Made by a program: the position numbers and the translations under genes. Below the pieces are notes generated by a model that saw only the letters and a list, made by a program, of their open reading frames with translations, was not told the origin of the DNA and ran no database searches. This document shows, piece by piece, positions 5,846 to 11,940 of a DNA stretch of 17,884 bases. Origin of the DNA: RGIG8700 sp964568815 (GTDB lineage Bacteria > Bacillota > Clostridia > RGIG6154); contig CAZMRY010000030.1 in NCBI GenBank assembly GCA_964568815.1, forward strand, positions 1-17,884, written 5' to 3'. The number at the start of each line of letters is the position of its first letter. Position 1 is the first letter of the stretch.

Positions 5846-6526
5846 ATGTATAATGTACTTATTGTTGATGATGAGGACAGAATCAGAGATATAATAAAGG
5901 AATACCTTGATTTTGAGGGCTATACATATGATGAGGCCTCAAATGGCGTGGAAGCAATAGATAAAATAAAAAATAATGAATATAATGTTGTTGTTTTAGA
6001 TATTATGATGCCTAAAGTAGACGGATTTACTGTTGTAAGAGAAGTGAGAAAGTTTTCTGATGTGCCTGTTATTATGCTAAGTGCAAGAGGCGAGGAATAT
6101 GACAAACTGTTCGGCTTTGAAATGGGTGTTGATGACTATATAACAAAACCTTTCAGTCCAAAAGAGCTTGTTGCAAGAGTAAAGGCAATTCTTAAAAGAA
6201 GCGGTGCGTTTTCGGGAAAATCAGGAGTTTTAAAAATCCCGGGCATTGAAATCGACGAAACAGGCAGAAAAGTCTTGGTTGACGGTAAGCAAATTACTTT
6301 AACACCAAAAGAATTTGATATTCTTGTTTATATGGTTAAAAATCAGAACATTGTTTTGTCAAGAGAGCAGATTTTAAGCACCATATGGGGATATGAATTT
6401 TTCGGCGACGACAGAACTGTTGATACTCACATAAAAATGCTGAGAAACAGCATAGAGCCATACAGAAACTATATAAAGACTATATGGAGCATAGGCTACA
6501 AGCTGGAGGTAGACGATAATGTTTAA
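5846..6526 (+). CDS. OmpR/PhoB-family response regulator, 226 aa
   Basis: The receiver domain (about 1-119) has the acidic pocket D8-D9-E10, phospho-acceptor D52 in VVLDIMMPKVDG, S79 in IMLSAR and K101 in ITKPF. The C-terminal winged-helix DNA-binding domain (about 127-223) shows the family pattern LTPKEFDILVYMVKN, the recognition-helix segment DRTVDTHIKMLRNSIEP, and the final IKTIWSIGYKLE. It would bind direct repeats at promoters when phosphorylated by the kinase encoded next. The ATG at 5846 has GAGGTGAT four bases upstream. The stop overlaps the kinase start by 8 bases, so translation is probably coupled. The regulon is unknown; the adjacent oxidoreductase and GH20-like genes are possible targets by position only. 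Confidence 0.95.
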   Translation: MYNVLIVDDEDRIRDIIKEYLDFEGYTYDEASNGVEAIDKIKNNEYNVVVLDIMMPKVDGFTVVREVRKFSDVPVIMLSARGEEYDKLFGFEMGVDDYITKPFSPKELVARVKAILKRSGAFSGKSGVLKIPGIEIDETGRKVLVDGKQITLTPKEFDILVYMVKNQNIVLSREQILSTIWGYEFFGDDRTVDTHIKMLRNSIEPYRNYIKTIWSIGYKLEVDDNV

Positions 6527-7952
6527 ATCCATAACATTTAAAACCTGGGGCTATATGATAGGGGTTGTGTCTATAATTCTTATTGTGATGTGGCTCCTTG
6601 GAATTGTGTTTTTGCAGGATTTTTATGAATATACAAAAGAGCTTGATGTTAAAGAAGTTCAGGTTGAAATAGTCAAAACTCTTTCTCATGGCGATATTAA
6701 CGAAAACTATGAAAAAATTCTTGAAATAAGCAGGGAAAACGACATTTTTGTTGAGATTTTTGACAACGAAGGCAGAATGATAATTTCACCTTATATGTAC
6801 TTTATGAAAGGCGACTCTCAGGTGAGAATGAGCTTTGGCAATATGATGTCAAGTATAGTTGCGACAAATGCAGTTAAAGAAATGATAACATCAGGTGAAA
6901 ATTCCAAGGTAATAAAAATCAAGCCCAAGGAAGATTTACAGCAAAAAAACCAGGACAATGCCATTATGATGGTAAATAAATTCAATGCAGACCAAAAAAC
7001 ATATTTTGTTGCATCAAGAGCATCCCTTGTGCCTGTACAGTCCACGCAGGATATTTTAAGCAGGCTTATTGTAATTATTATGATAGTTATACTGGCAGTA
7101 TCGCTCATAATTGCTTTTGCATTTGCCTCAACAATAACTAAGCCCATAAGAAAGCTATCAGTTGCGGCAAGACAGGTTGCGGCAGGTAACTATGATGTTA
7201 ACGTTCAGGTTGAAAACACAGACGAGCTTGGGGTACTTACCAACGATTTCAACGAAATGACAAAAGAACTTGGAAAAGTAGACAGCATAAGAAAAGACCT
7301 TATTGCAAATGTCTCCCACGAGCTGAGGACTCCTCTTACAATGATAAAAGGGTATGCAGAAACAATCAGAGACCTTTCAGGGGATAACCCTGAGAAAAGG
7401 GAAAAACAGCTGGGAATTATAATTGACGAAACAGACAGACTTTCAGGTCTTATAACAAATATGCTTGACCTTTCAAGGCTTCAGGCGGACAGACTTGATT
7501 TTGAGTTTGAAGAATTCAATCTTACTAAAATGATAACAAAGCTTATGGAAAGATATGATATTTACACACAGCAGGGCTTTGCTTTCAATATAAATCTGGC
7601 AGAAAATGTAACGATTAAAGGTGATTACGGAAGACTTGAACAGGTTGTGTGCAACTTGGTTGACAATGCAATAAATCACAGCCTTGACACCCAGACCATT
7701 GATATAACATTAACAGAAAACGGAGTGCTTAATGTAAGAAACTTCGGCGATGTAATTGAGCCTGAAAACATAAGACATATCTGGGACAGATATTATAAAA
7801 TAGACAAAAGCGGACGAAGAAGAATTGCAGGCACTGGAATAGGTCTTTCCATTGTCAAGGAAATTCTCACCCGTCACGGCTTTAAATACGGTGTAAGCTC
7901 AGATAAGACAAACGGTACGAATTTCTGGGTAGAATTTATTAAAACCACTTGA
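6519..7952 (+). CDS. Membrane sensor histidine kinase, HAMP-HisKA-HATPase, 477 aa
   Basis: Transmembrane helix 1 lies at about 13-33. An extracytoplasmic sensing region spans about 34-180, helix 2 about 181-204, and HAMP about 205-255 (TKPIRKLSVAARQVAAGNYD region). In the HisKA dimerisation helix, VSHELRTPLTMIKG carries the phospho-acceptor H267. The ATP-binding domain shows the N box VDNAINHS (381-388), a relaxed G1 segment VRNFGDVI (406-413), the F-box-like HIWDRYYK, and the G2 box GTGIGLSIVKEIL (438-450). It phosphorylates the response regulator encoded immediately before. The start ATG at 6519 has GGAGGT eight bases upstream inside the regulator gene. The sensing region is about 147 residues with no recognisable PAS or Cache signature by eye, so the stimulus is unknown. 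Confidence 0.95.
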   Translation: MFKSITFKTWGYMIGVVSIILIVMWLLGIVFLQDFYEYTKELDVKEVQVEIVKTLSHGDINENYEKILEISRENDIFVEIFDNEGRMIISPYMYFMKGDSQVRMSFGNMMSSIVATNAVKEMITSGENSKVIKIKPKEDLQQKNQDNAIMMVNKFNADQKTYFVASRASLVPVQSTQDILSRLIVIIMIVILAVSLIIAFAFASTITKPIRKLSVAARQVAAGNYDVNVQVENTDELGVLTNDFNEMTKELGKVDSIRKDLIANVSHELRTPLTMIKGYAETIRDLSGDNPEKREKQLGIIIDETDRLSGLITNMLDLSRLQADRLDFEFEEFNLTKMITKLMERYDIYTQQGFAFNINLAENVTIKGDYGRLEQVVCNLVDNAINHSLDTQTIDITLTENGVLNVRNFGDVIEPENIRHIWDRYYKIDKSGRRRIAGTGIGLSIVKEILTRHGFKYGVSSDKTNGTNFWVEFIKTT

Positions 7953-7965
7953 TTTCAAGTGGTTT
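7942..7965 (+). terminator. Terminator-like hairpin at the kinase 3' end
   Basis: AAACCACTTGA (7942-7952) and TCAAGTGGTTT (7955-7965) are perfect complements with TT between. The left arm includes the stop codon. The T-tract is weak (TTTGTCTG), and the next gene's promoter uses the same bases. Confidence 0.6.
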
Positions 7966-7977
7966 GTCTGTTATAAT
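7949..7977 (+). promoter_or_regulatory. Promoter of the Gfo/Idh/MocA gene inside the kinase terminator hairpin
   Basis: TTGATT (7949-7954), a 17-base spacer and a perfect TATAAT (7972-7977) precede the GAGGTG ribosome-binding site (7985-7990) by 7 bases. The -35 straddles the kinase stop codon and the hairpin apex. Confidence 0.7.
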
Positions 7978-7995
7978 CCGTAAAGAGGTGCTGTT

Positions 7996-9018
7996 ATGAA
8001 AACTTTTAACTGTGCAGTAATCGGTTGCGGAGTGATTTCAGAAAACCATATTTATGCAATAGAAAAGCTCGATGGCTTAAAGCTTGTTGCAGTATGTGAT
8101 GTTATGGAAGAAAGAGCAAAAAAGACAGCCGAAAAATATAACACAAAATATTACACCGATTATAAAGAAATGGCAGATAAGGAACAGCTTGACGGTGTTC
8201 ATATCTGTCTGCCTCATTATCTTCATAAAGAGGTAACGGTTTATTTTATTAAAAAGGGAATTCCTGTTTTATGCGAAAAGCCTATGGCGATAAATGCCCT
8301 TGAGGGACAGGTAATGATTGATACTGCTGAAAAGTACGGCACAAAAATGGATATTGTTTTTCAGAACAGATTTAACGCTTCGACAAAACTGGTGCTTAAC
8401 ACCATTGAAAGCGGAAAACTTGGCAAGGTAGAAAAAATAGAAGCGAATGTAAAGTGGCAGAGAACTAAAGAATACTACGAGAACGGAAAATGGAGAGGTG
8501 TTATTGCCGAAGCAGGTGGGGGAAGCCTGATAAATCAGGCAATTCATACTCTTGACCTTTCAAGACTTATTGCAGGCTCGGAGGTTAAAGAGGTGTCTGC
8601 ACAGGTTAAAAATCTTGACCACAGCTACATTGAGGTTGAAGACACCGTAAATGCAGTTGTAACCTTTGAAAACGGAGTTGTTTTAACCTTTTTCAGCACA
8701 AACAACAATGACGAAAACGAGCCTGTTTATATTAAGGCAATTTGCGAAAAGGGAACAGTTGAGTTGACAAGCTTTGATGCGTGTATTACTTTAAACGATG
8801 GTACAGTTCTTAAAAATGACAGAGATAAAGAGAATTTCTACGGCGTTAAAGAGGAGTACGGCACAGGACATATTTATCAGGTAGACCGTTTTTATTTCGG
8901 AAACAAAGAACAAATAAAAGAAAATGTATATCAGGCACTAAAAACACAGAAGTTAATAGATACGATTTATGAAAAAGGACTTTTCAATGCAAAATGCACA
9001 ATGCACAATGCACAATGA
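7996..9018 (+). CDS. Gfo/Idh/MocA-family NAD(P)-dependent oxidoreductase, 340 aa
   Basis: The N-terminal Rossmann fold opens with AVIGCGVISENH (7-18), the family's G-x-G-x-x-(A/S) dinucleotide loop. C34-D35 (AVCDV) ends beta 2 and suits NAD(H). The hallmark EKP (94-96, LCEKPMAI) contains the catalytic lysine region. The C-terminal domain has the family's GGGSLINQAIHTLD (174-187), with H184 and D187 in the active site. Members oxidise or reduce sugars, inositols and sugar acids; the substrate cannot be read here. The ATG at 7996 has GAGGTG five bases upstream. The last ten residues (NAKCTMHNAQ) come from a 7-bp repeat array, so the native C-terminus was probably near F330. The gene lies downstream of a two-component system but has its own promoter. 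Confidence 0.9.
   Translation: MKTFNCAVIGCGVISENHIYAIEKLDGLKLVAVCDVMEERAKKTAEKYNTKYYTDYKEMADKEQLDGVHICLPHYLHKEVTVYFIKKGIPVLCEKPMAINALEGQVMIDTAEKYGTKMDIVFQNRFNASTKLVLNTIESGKLGKVEKIEANVKWQRTKEYYENGKWRGVIAEAGGGSLINQAIHTLDLSRLIAGSEVKEVSAQVKNLDHSYIEVEDTVNAVVTFENGVVLTFFSTNNNDENEPVYIKAICEKGTVELTSFDACITLNDGTVLKNDRDKENFYGVKEEYGTGHIYQVDRFYFGNKEQIKENVYQALKTQKLIDTIYEKGLFNAKCTMHNAQ
8987..9017. repeat. 7-bp tandem repeat (ATGCACA) at the 3' end of the oxidoreductase gene
   Basis: One ATGCAAA (8987-8993), three exact ATGCACA units (8994-9014) and a partial ATG (9015-9017) run head to tail. The array encodes residues CTMHNAQ in frame and supplies the TGA stop (9016-9018). Similar ATGCACAATGC strings recur in Clostridia intergenic regions from my memory of such genomes; that is recall, not a search. 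Confidence 0.85.
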
Positions 9019-9022
9019 ATGT

Positions 9023-9050
9023 AGAAACTGCTTGATGCAGTTTCTTTTTT
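9023..9050 (+). terminator. Rho-independent terminator of the Gfo/Idh/MocA gene
   Basis: AGAAACTGC (9023-9031) and GCAGTTTCT (9037-9045) form a 9-bp stem with a TTGAT loop. Six T's follow at 9045-9050, then GTTT. The stem begins 4 bases after the stop codon. On the minus strand there is no T-tract, so it does not serve the upstream convergent gene. Confidence 0.9.
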
Positions 9051-9060
9051 GTTTCCATAA

Positions 9061-9540
9061 CTAATCAAGGAGGTTAATTATATCTATCGCTTTGCTTTTT
9101 GCATATTTAACTGTGTTTTTAGTTCCTCCTGAACAGCCATTATAGGCAGTAATTAGTCTTGATGAGTTGTCTACCATATACACATTCCTTAGTTGAAAAC
9201 AATATTTGCTGTAGTGTCTACAGACAAATACGAGTTCATCACTATTGGAAACGATATAATCATATTTTTGCCTGTCATCCTTGTCCCATTTATCAGCAAA
9301 ACCATCATAAGGTACACAGCATATGAGAGCAATATTCTTATTAACGCTTTTTTCTTTTAACACAGCTTCTGCACACAAAAGGTCAAACCCTTTCGCCATA
9401 CCGCAAAAAAATGTCGTGTAACCATCACCAATAGATTTCCTGAGTTGTAATTCTAAATTGATTTTTAGTTTTTCGGTGGGTATAGTCATCTTCTCAGGTC
9501 TGTGTCCTGAAAAACAACAAGTTTTGTTTTTGTCGTACAA
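9061..9540 (-). CDS. YpsA/DUF1273-like SLOG-family protein, 159 aa
   Basis: The start is TTG (9538-9540), eight bases after AGGAGG on the minus strand. No better ATG exists before the conserved motif. CCFSGHRPEKM (8-18) is the family's opening FTGHRP-type motif. FFCGMAKGFDLLCAEAVL (44-61) is the glycine-rich nucleotide-binding segment with the G-x-x-x-G-x-D pattern. RNVYMVDNSSRLITAYNG (118-135) and GGTKNTVKYA (138-147) close the Rossmann-like fold. SLOG proteins bind nucleotides or nucleotide-derived ligands. Some members act in phage or plasmid conflict contexts, and B. subtilis YpsA affects cell division. No enzymatic activity can be assigned here. The gene is divergent from a small XRE regulator 111 bases away and may be controlled by it. 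Confidence 0.85.
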   Translation of the reverse strand: MYDKNKTCCFSGHRPEKMTIPTEKLKINLELQLRKSIGDGYTTFFCGMAKGFDLLCAEAVLKEKSVNKNIALICCVPYDGFADKWDKDDRQKYDYIVSNSDELVFVCRHYSKYCFQLRNVYMVDNSSRLITAYNGCSGGTKNTVKYAKSKAIDIINLLD

Positions 9541-9564
9541 ATTTATCGCCTCCTTATATACAGT

Positions 9565-9592
9565 TTAACATAATAGTATAAAAAAATACAAT
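9565..9592 (+). promoter_or_regulatory. Candidate promoter of the XRE regulator
   Basis: TTAACA (9565-9570), a 16-base spacer and TACAAT (9587-9592). The 9-mer TATATACAG occurs on both sides (9555-9563 and 9628-9636), possibly as operator half-sites. A matching minus-strand promoter for the SLOG gene is not clear. Confidence 0.45.
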
Positions 9593-9651
9593 ATTTGGGT
9601 ACAAAACTATTAAAAATAACAGTAAACTATATACAGGGAGAAGGTGTTGAA

Positions 9652-9957
9652 ATGGATGTTCACAAGAAATTAGAGGCTCTGCTGGCTAAACAGGGGTGGA
9701 GCAGATACAAGCTTGCAAAAGAGTCAGGGTTATCTGAGGCTACTATAGCAAACATATTTAAAAGAGGAAATGTACCATCGCTTTCAACACTTGAAACTAT
9801 CTGCAAAGGGTTTAAAATAACCTTAGCACAGTTTTTTGCGGAAAATGAAGCAGTAGAATTAACACCTGAGCTAAAAGAGTTGTTTGATGAATGGGTTTAT
9901 CTTACACCTGAGCAGAAAACTGCAGTGATGCAAATGATTAGAGCAATGAAAAAATAA
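9652..9957 (+). CDS. Small XRE-family helix-turn-helix regulator, 101 aa
   Basis: The start is the ATG at 9652, which follows a GGGAGAAGGTG purine tract. An in-frame TTG at 9595 has no such site. Residues 4-62 form the five-helix Cro/cI-type domain: KLEALLAKQGWSRYKLAKES (6-25), then the recognition region SEATIANIFKRGNVPSLSTL (28-47), then TICKGFKITLAQFF. The C-terminal tail LTPELKELFDEWVYLTPEQK is the short helical dimerisation segment seen in many Firmicutes regulators of this type. It probably represses its own promoter and perhaps the divergent SLOG gene. No phage lysogeny genes are nearby, so it is either a resident regulator or a remnant of an element. Confidence 0.9.
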   Translation: MDVHKKLEALLAKQGWSRYKLAKESGLSEATIANIFKRGNVPSLSTLETICKGFKITLAQFFAENEAVELTPELKELFDEWVYLTPEQKTAVMQMIRAMKK

Positions 9958-9964
9958 TATACGG

Positions 9965-10004
9965 AAACAGGTTTTTCGCTGAAGCGGGAAGCCTGTTTTA
10001 TTTA
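9965..10004 (+). terminator. Terminator of the XRE gene
   Basis: A 15-bp stem (9965-9979 with 9984-9998) with several G-T wobbles and a TGAA tetraloop is followed by TTATTTAT. It begins 7 bases past the stop codon. Confidence 0.8.
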
Positions 10005-10048
10005 TATAGTAGAAAAACAATTTTCCTACTATATAAAAGAAAATTGTT
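10001..10048. repeat. Two interlocked inverted repeats upstream of the methyltransferase promoter
   Basis: Arm A (10001-10012) is the exact reverse complement of arm C (10026-10037), 12 bp. Arm B (10016-10025, AACAATTTTC) is the exact reverse complement of arm D (10039-10048, GAAAATTGTT), 10 bp. The order A-B-C-D with pairs A-C and B-D is a pseudoknot topology. The end of arm D overlaps the -35 TTGACA of the next promoter. Confidence 0.8.
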
Positions 10049-10075
10049 GACAAGAATAAAAAAACAAGTTATTAT
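10047..10075 (+). promoter_or_regulatory. Promoter of the six-gene RNA-modification/topA operon
   Basis: TTGACA (10047-10052), a 17-base spacer and TATTAT (10070-10075) give 11 of 12 consensus matches. The leader to the GTG start is about 33 bases. Confidence 0.75.
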
Positions 10076-10115
10076 AGAATGGCTGTAATGTGGCGGAGCT
10101 TGTGAGGTGATATTG

Positions 10116-10871
10116 GTGGAAAGAATAGAAAGCACGGCTAATCCTTATATAAAGGAACTTAAAAAGCTTAAAAACAAATCTGACAGATATGAAAAAGGTC
10201 TTTTCCTTGTTGAAGGAGAAAATTGCGTAAGAGAGCTTGTTGATTTCAAGCCTGAGTTAATTGAGTGTCTGCTTTTTACTGAAAAGTATGAAAAAGAATT
10301 CAAAAGCTTTAAATCATACCTTGTTTCAGAGCGTATAATGGAAAGTCTGTGCGACACTAAAACACCTCAGGGAATAATTGCCCTTTGCAGAATGGAAAAG
10401 AAAGCAAATATATATCAGGGTATATGCATATACCTTGATAATGTAAAGGACCCGGGCAATGTGGGAACTATTATAAGAACTGCAGATGCGGCAGACATTA
10501 AGACGGTTATTCTTTCAAAAGAATGTGCAGACCTTTACAATTCAAAAACAGTACGCTCAACAATGGGCTCGATGTTTCATATTGATGTTTTTTATGAAGA
10601 GGAGTATCTTTCAAAGCTTTATGAGCTTAAAAACGAGGGCTATACAGTTTTAACAGGCAGTCTTCAGGCAGAAAAATCTCTTTACGAATATGATTTTTCA
10701 AGGAAAACTGTTATCTGCATAGGCAACGAGGCACATGGTATTTCAGATGACCTTTACAGCATCGGAACAGAAAATATAAAAATCCCTATGCCTGGCAATG
10801 CTGAAAGTCTTAATGCAGGAGTTGCAGGTTCAATAATTATTTACGAGGCGGTAAGACAGTTAAATGGATAA
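10116..10871 (+). CDS. SpoU/TrmH-family RNA 2'-O-ribose methyltransferase, 251 aa
   Basis: The GTG at 10116 is chosen because GAGGTGAT (10104-10111) precedes it by 4 bases. Alternatives at 10107 and 10113 overlap or crowd that site. The N-terminal substrate-binding domain (about 1-95) includes KGLFLVEGENCVREL (27-41). The knotted SPOUT domain then shows motif 1 DNVKDPGNVGTIIRTADA (108-125), motif 2 GNEAHGIS (203-210) and motif 3 IPMPGNAESLNAGVAGSI (223-240), which bind S-adenosylmethionine in the trefoil knot. It adds a methyl group to a ribose 2'-OH of rRNA or tRNA, probably 23S rRNA by similarity to the YsgA/RlmB group. The exact nucleotide cannot be told. It is the first gene of the operon and overlaps dprA by 8 bases. 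Confidence 0.9.
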   Translation: MERIESTANPYIKELKKLKNKSDRYEKGLFLVEGENCVRELVDFKPELIECLLFTEKYEKEFKSFKSYLVSERIMESLCDTKTPQGIIALCRMEKKANIYQGICIYLDNVKDPGNVGTIIRTADAADIKTVILSKECADLYNSKTVRSTMGSMFHIDVFYEEEYLSKLYELKNEGYTVLTGSLQAEKSLYEYDFSRKTVICIGNEAHGISDDLYSIGTENIKIPMPGNAESLNAGVAGSIIIYEAVRQLNG

Positions 10872-11937
10872 ATATCTTTATGACATATGGCTTGTATCTG
10901 CAACAAAAGGAAGTAATGTATATATCTCAAGAGCCCTTGAAGAATATGGAACAGCAGAGGCTGTCTATAAAGATATGGGCAGAAGATGTCACTTTGGCAG
11001 AAACGATGCTAATGTAAAACAAGAATTTGTTAAAAAAGGTCTTGATTATGCAGAAGGCATAATTAAGAAATGCAGAGATAACAATATAGAAATAATAGGC
11101 AAAGACAGCGGTTGGTTTCCTGAATTTTTGCTTAACAGTCCTGTCTGTCCTTTGGTTTTATATGCAAAAGGAAATAAAGACCTTCTTAAAAAACCATTAA
11201 TCACAATAACAGGAACAAGAAGAGCAAATTTTGAGGGCAGAGAAAACGCAAGAAAGTTTTCTCAGGTTTTGGCAGGTGCAGGGCTTGGAATTGTTACAGG
11301 TTTTGCAGACGGTATTGAGGAAACGGTTATAAAGTCTGTTAACGAGGTTATCTCTGTTCTACCTTGTGGATTTTTAAAACTTTATCCCAAAGAACATTCT
11401 TCACTTATTGATAAAATAGAGGCAACAGGCGGACTTGCATTGTCACAGTTTGAGCCTGATACAGAAGCGTACAGATGGAACTATTCTTTAAGGAATAAAA
11501 TGTTTACGGCACTTTCTGAAAGCACCTTGATTATTCAGGCTGGGGAAGGCAGTGCGACAAATATGACCTTTAATAACTGTGCAGAATATTCAAGAACCTG
11601 TTATGCACTTCCGGGGCCTATAGATGACAGTTATTATATAAACACAAACGAATATCTGAAAAACGGAGCAACCCTTGTTACATCTCCAACAGATATTATA
11701 AATGACTATGGAATAAGCTTTGAACAGCAGCAGGAAGAAAAGAAGGAATATTCTTTCAGTGATGTGCAAAGAAAAATAATTAAAGCAATAAAAGATAATC
11801 CTATAAGCTGCGACAAAATATGTCAGGTTACAAATCTTGACATCGGAACGGTTTTAACCGAAATACTTCAGCTTGAGCTTATAGATGTTATTGCAAGAAC
11901 AGACGAAGACAAAATCAAATTAATTATAAAGGAGTAA
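10864..11937 (+). CDS. dprA: Divergent DprA/Smf DNA-processing protein, 357 aa
   Basis: DprA binds incoming single-stranded DNA and loads RecA during transformation. Residues 1-75 resemble the SAM-like N-terminal region. The Rossmann-like domain begins at LITITGTRRANFEG (112-125), the G-S/T-R motif. Expected family motifs are altered. The usual SGLARGIDxxAH is TGFADGIEETVI (145-156), losing Arg, Asp and His. RNRII-GLS becomes RNKMFTALS (210-218). SGSLxTA becomes EGSATNMTF (228-236). The AVPG-x-I signature is kept as ALPGPI (248-253), and GTN-x-LI is degenerate at INTNEYLKNGA. A C-terminal winged helix (about 295-345, DprA_WH-like) is present. No frameshift is seen. Position before topA is the conserved place for dprA. 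Only a weak GGCGGTAAG site precedes the ATG, consistent with coupling to the upstream gene. Confidence 0.85.
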   Translation: MDKYLYDIWLVSATKGSNVYISRALEEYGTAEAVYKDMGRRCHFGRNDANVKQEFVKKGLDYAEGIIKKCRDNNIEIIGKDSGWFPEFLLNSPVCPLVLYAKGNKDLLKKPLITITGTRRANFEGRENARKFSQVLAGAGLGIVTGFADGIEETVIKSVNEVISVLPCGFLKLYPKEHSSLIDKIEATGGLALSQFEPDTEAYRWNYSLRNKMFTALSESTLIIQAGEGSATNMTFNNCAEYSRTCYALPGPIDDSYYINTNEYLKNGATLVTSPTDIINDYGISFEQQQEEKKEYSFSDVQRKIIKAIKDNPISCDKICQVTNLDIGTVLTEILQLELIDVIARTDEDKIKLIIKE

Positions 11938-11940
11938 TTT

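Noticed and set aside
6818..7147. 109-codon minus-strand frame inside the sensor kinase gene
   Set aside because: Antisense to a clear kinase, no ribosome-binding site, and its hydrophobic stretch is only the complement of the second membrane helix.
7734..7758. Histidine kinase G1 box reads NFGD where DxGxG is expected
   Set aside because: A relaxed N-x-G form is common in VanS-like Firmicutes kinases, and the H, N and G2 boxes are intact, so I do not call it inactive.
10001..10048. Interlocked repeats as a known riboswitch or T-box
   Set aside because: No T-box motif, no GC-rich conserved core and no following T-tract terminator before the promoter, which lies downstream of the structure and not upstream of it.
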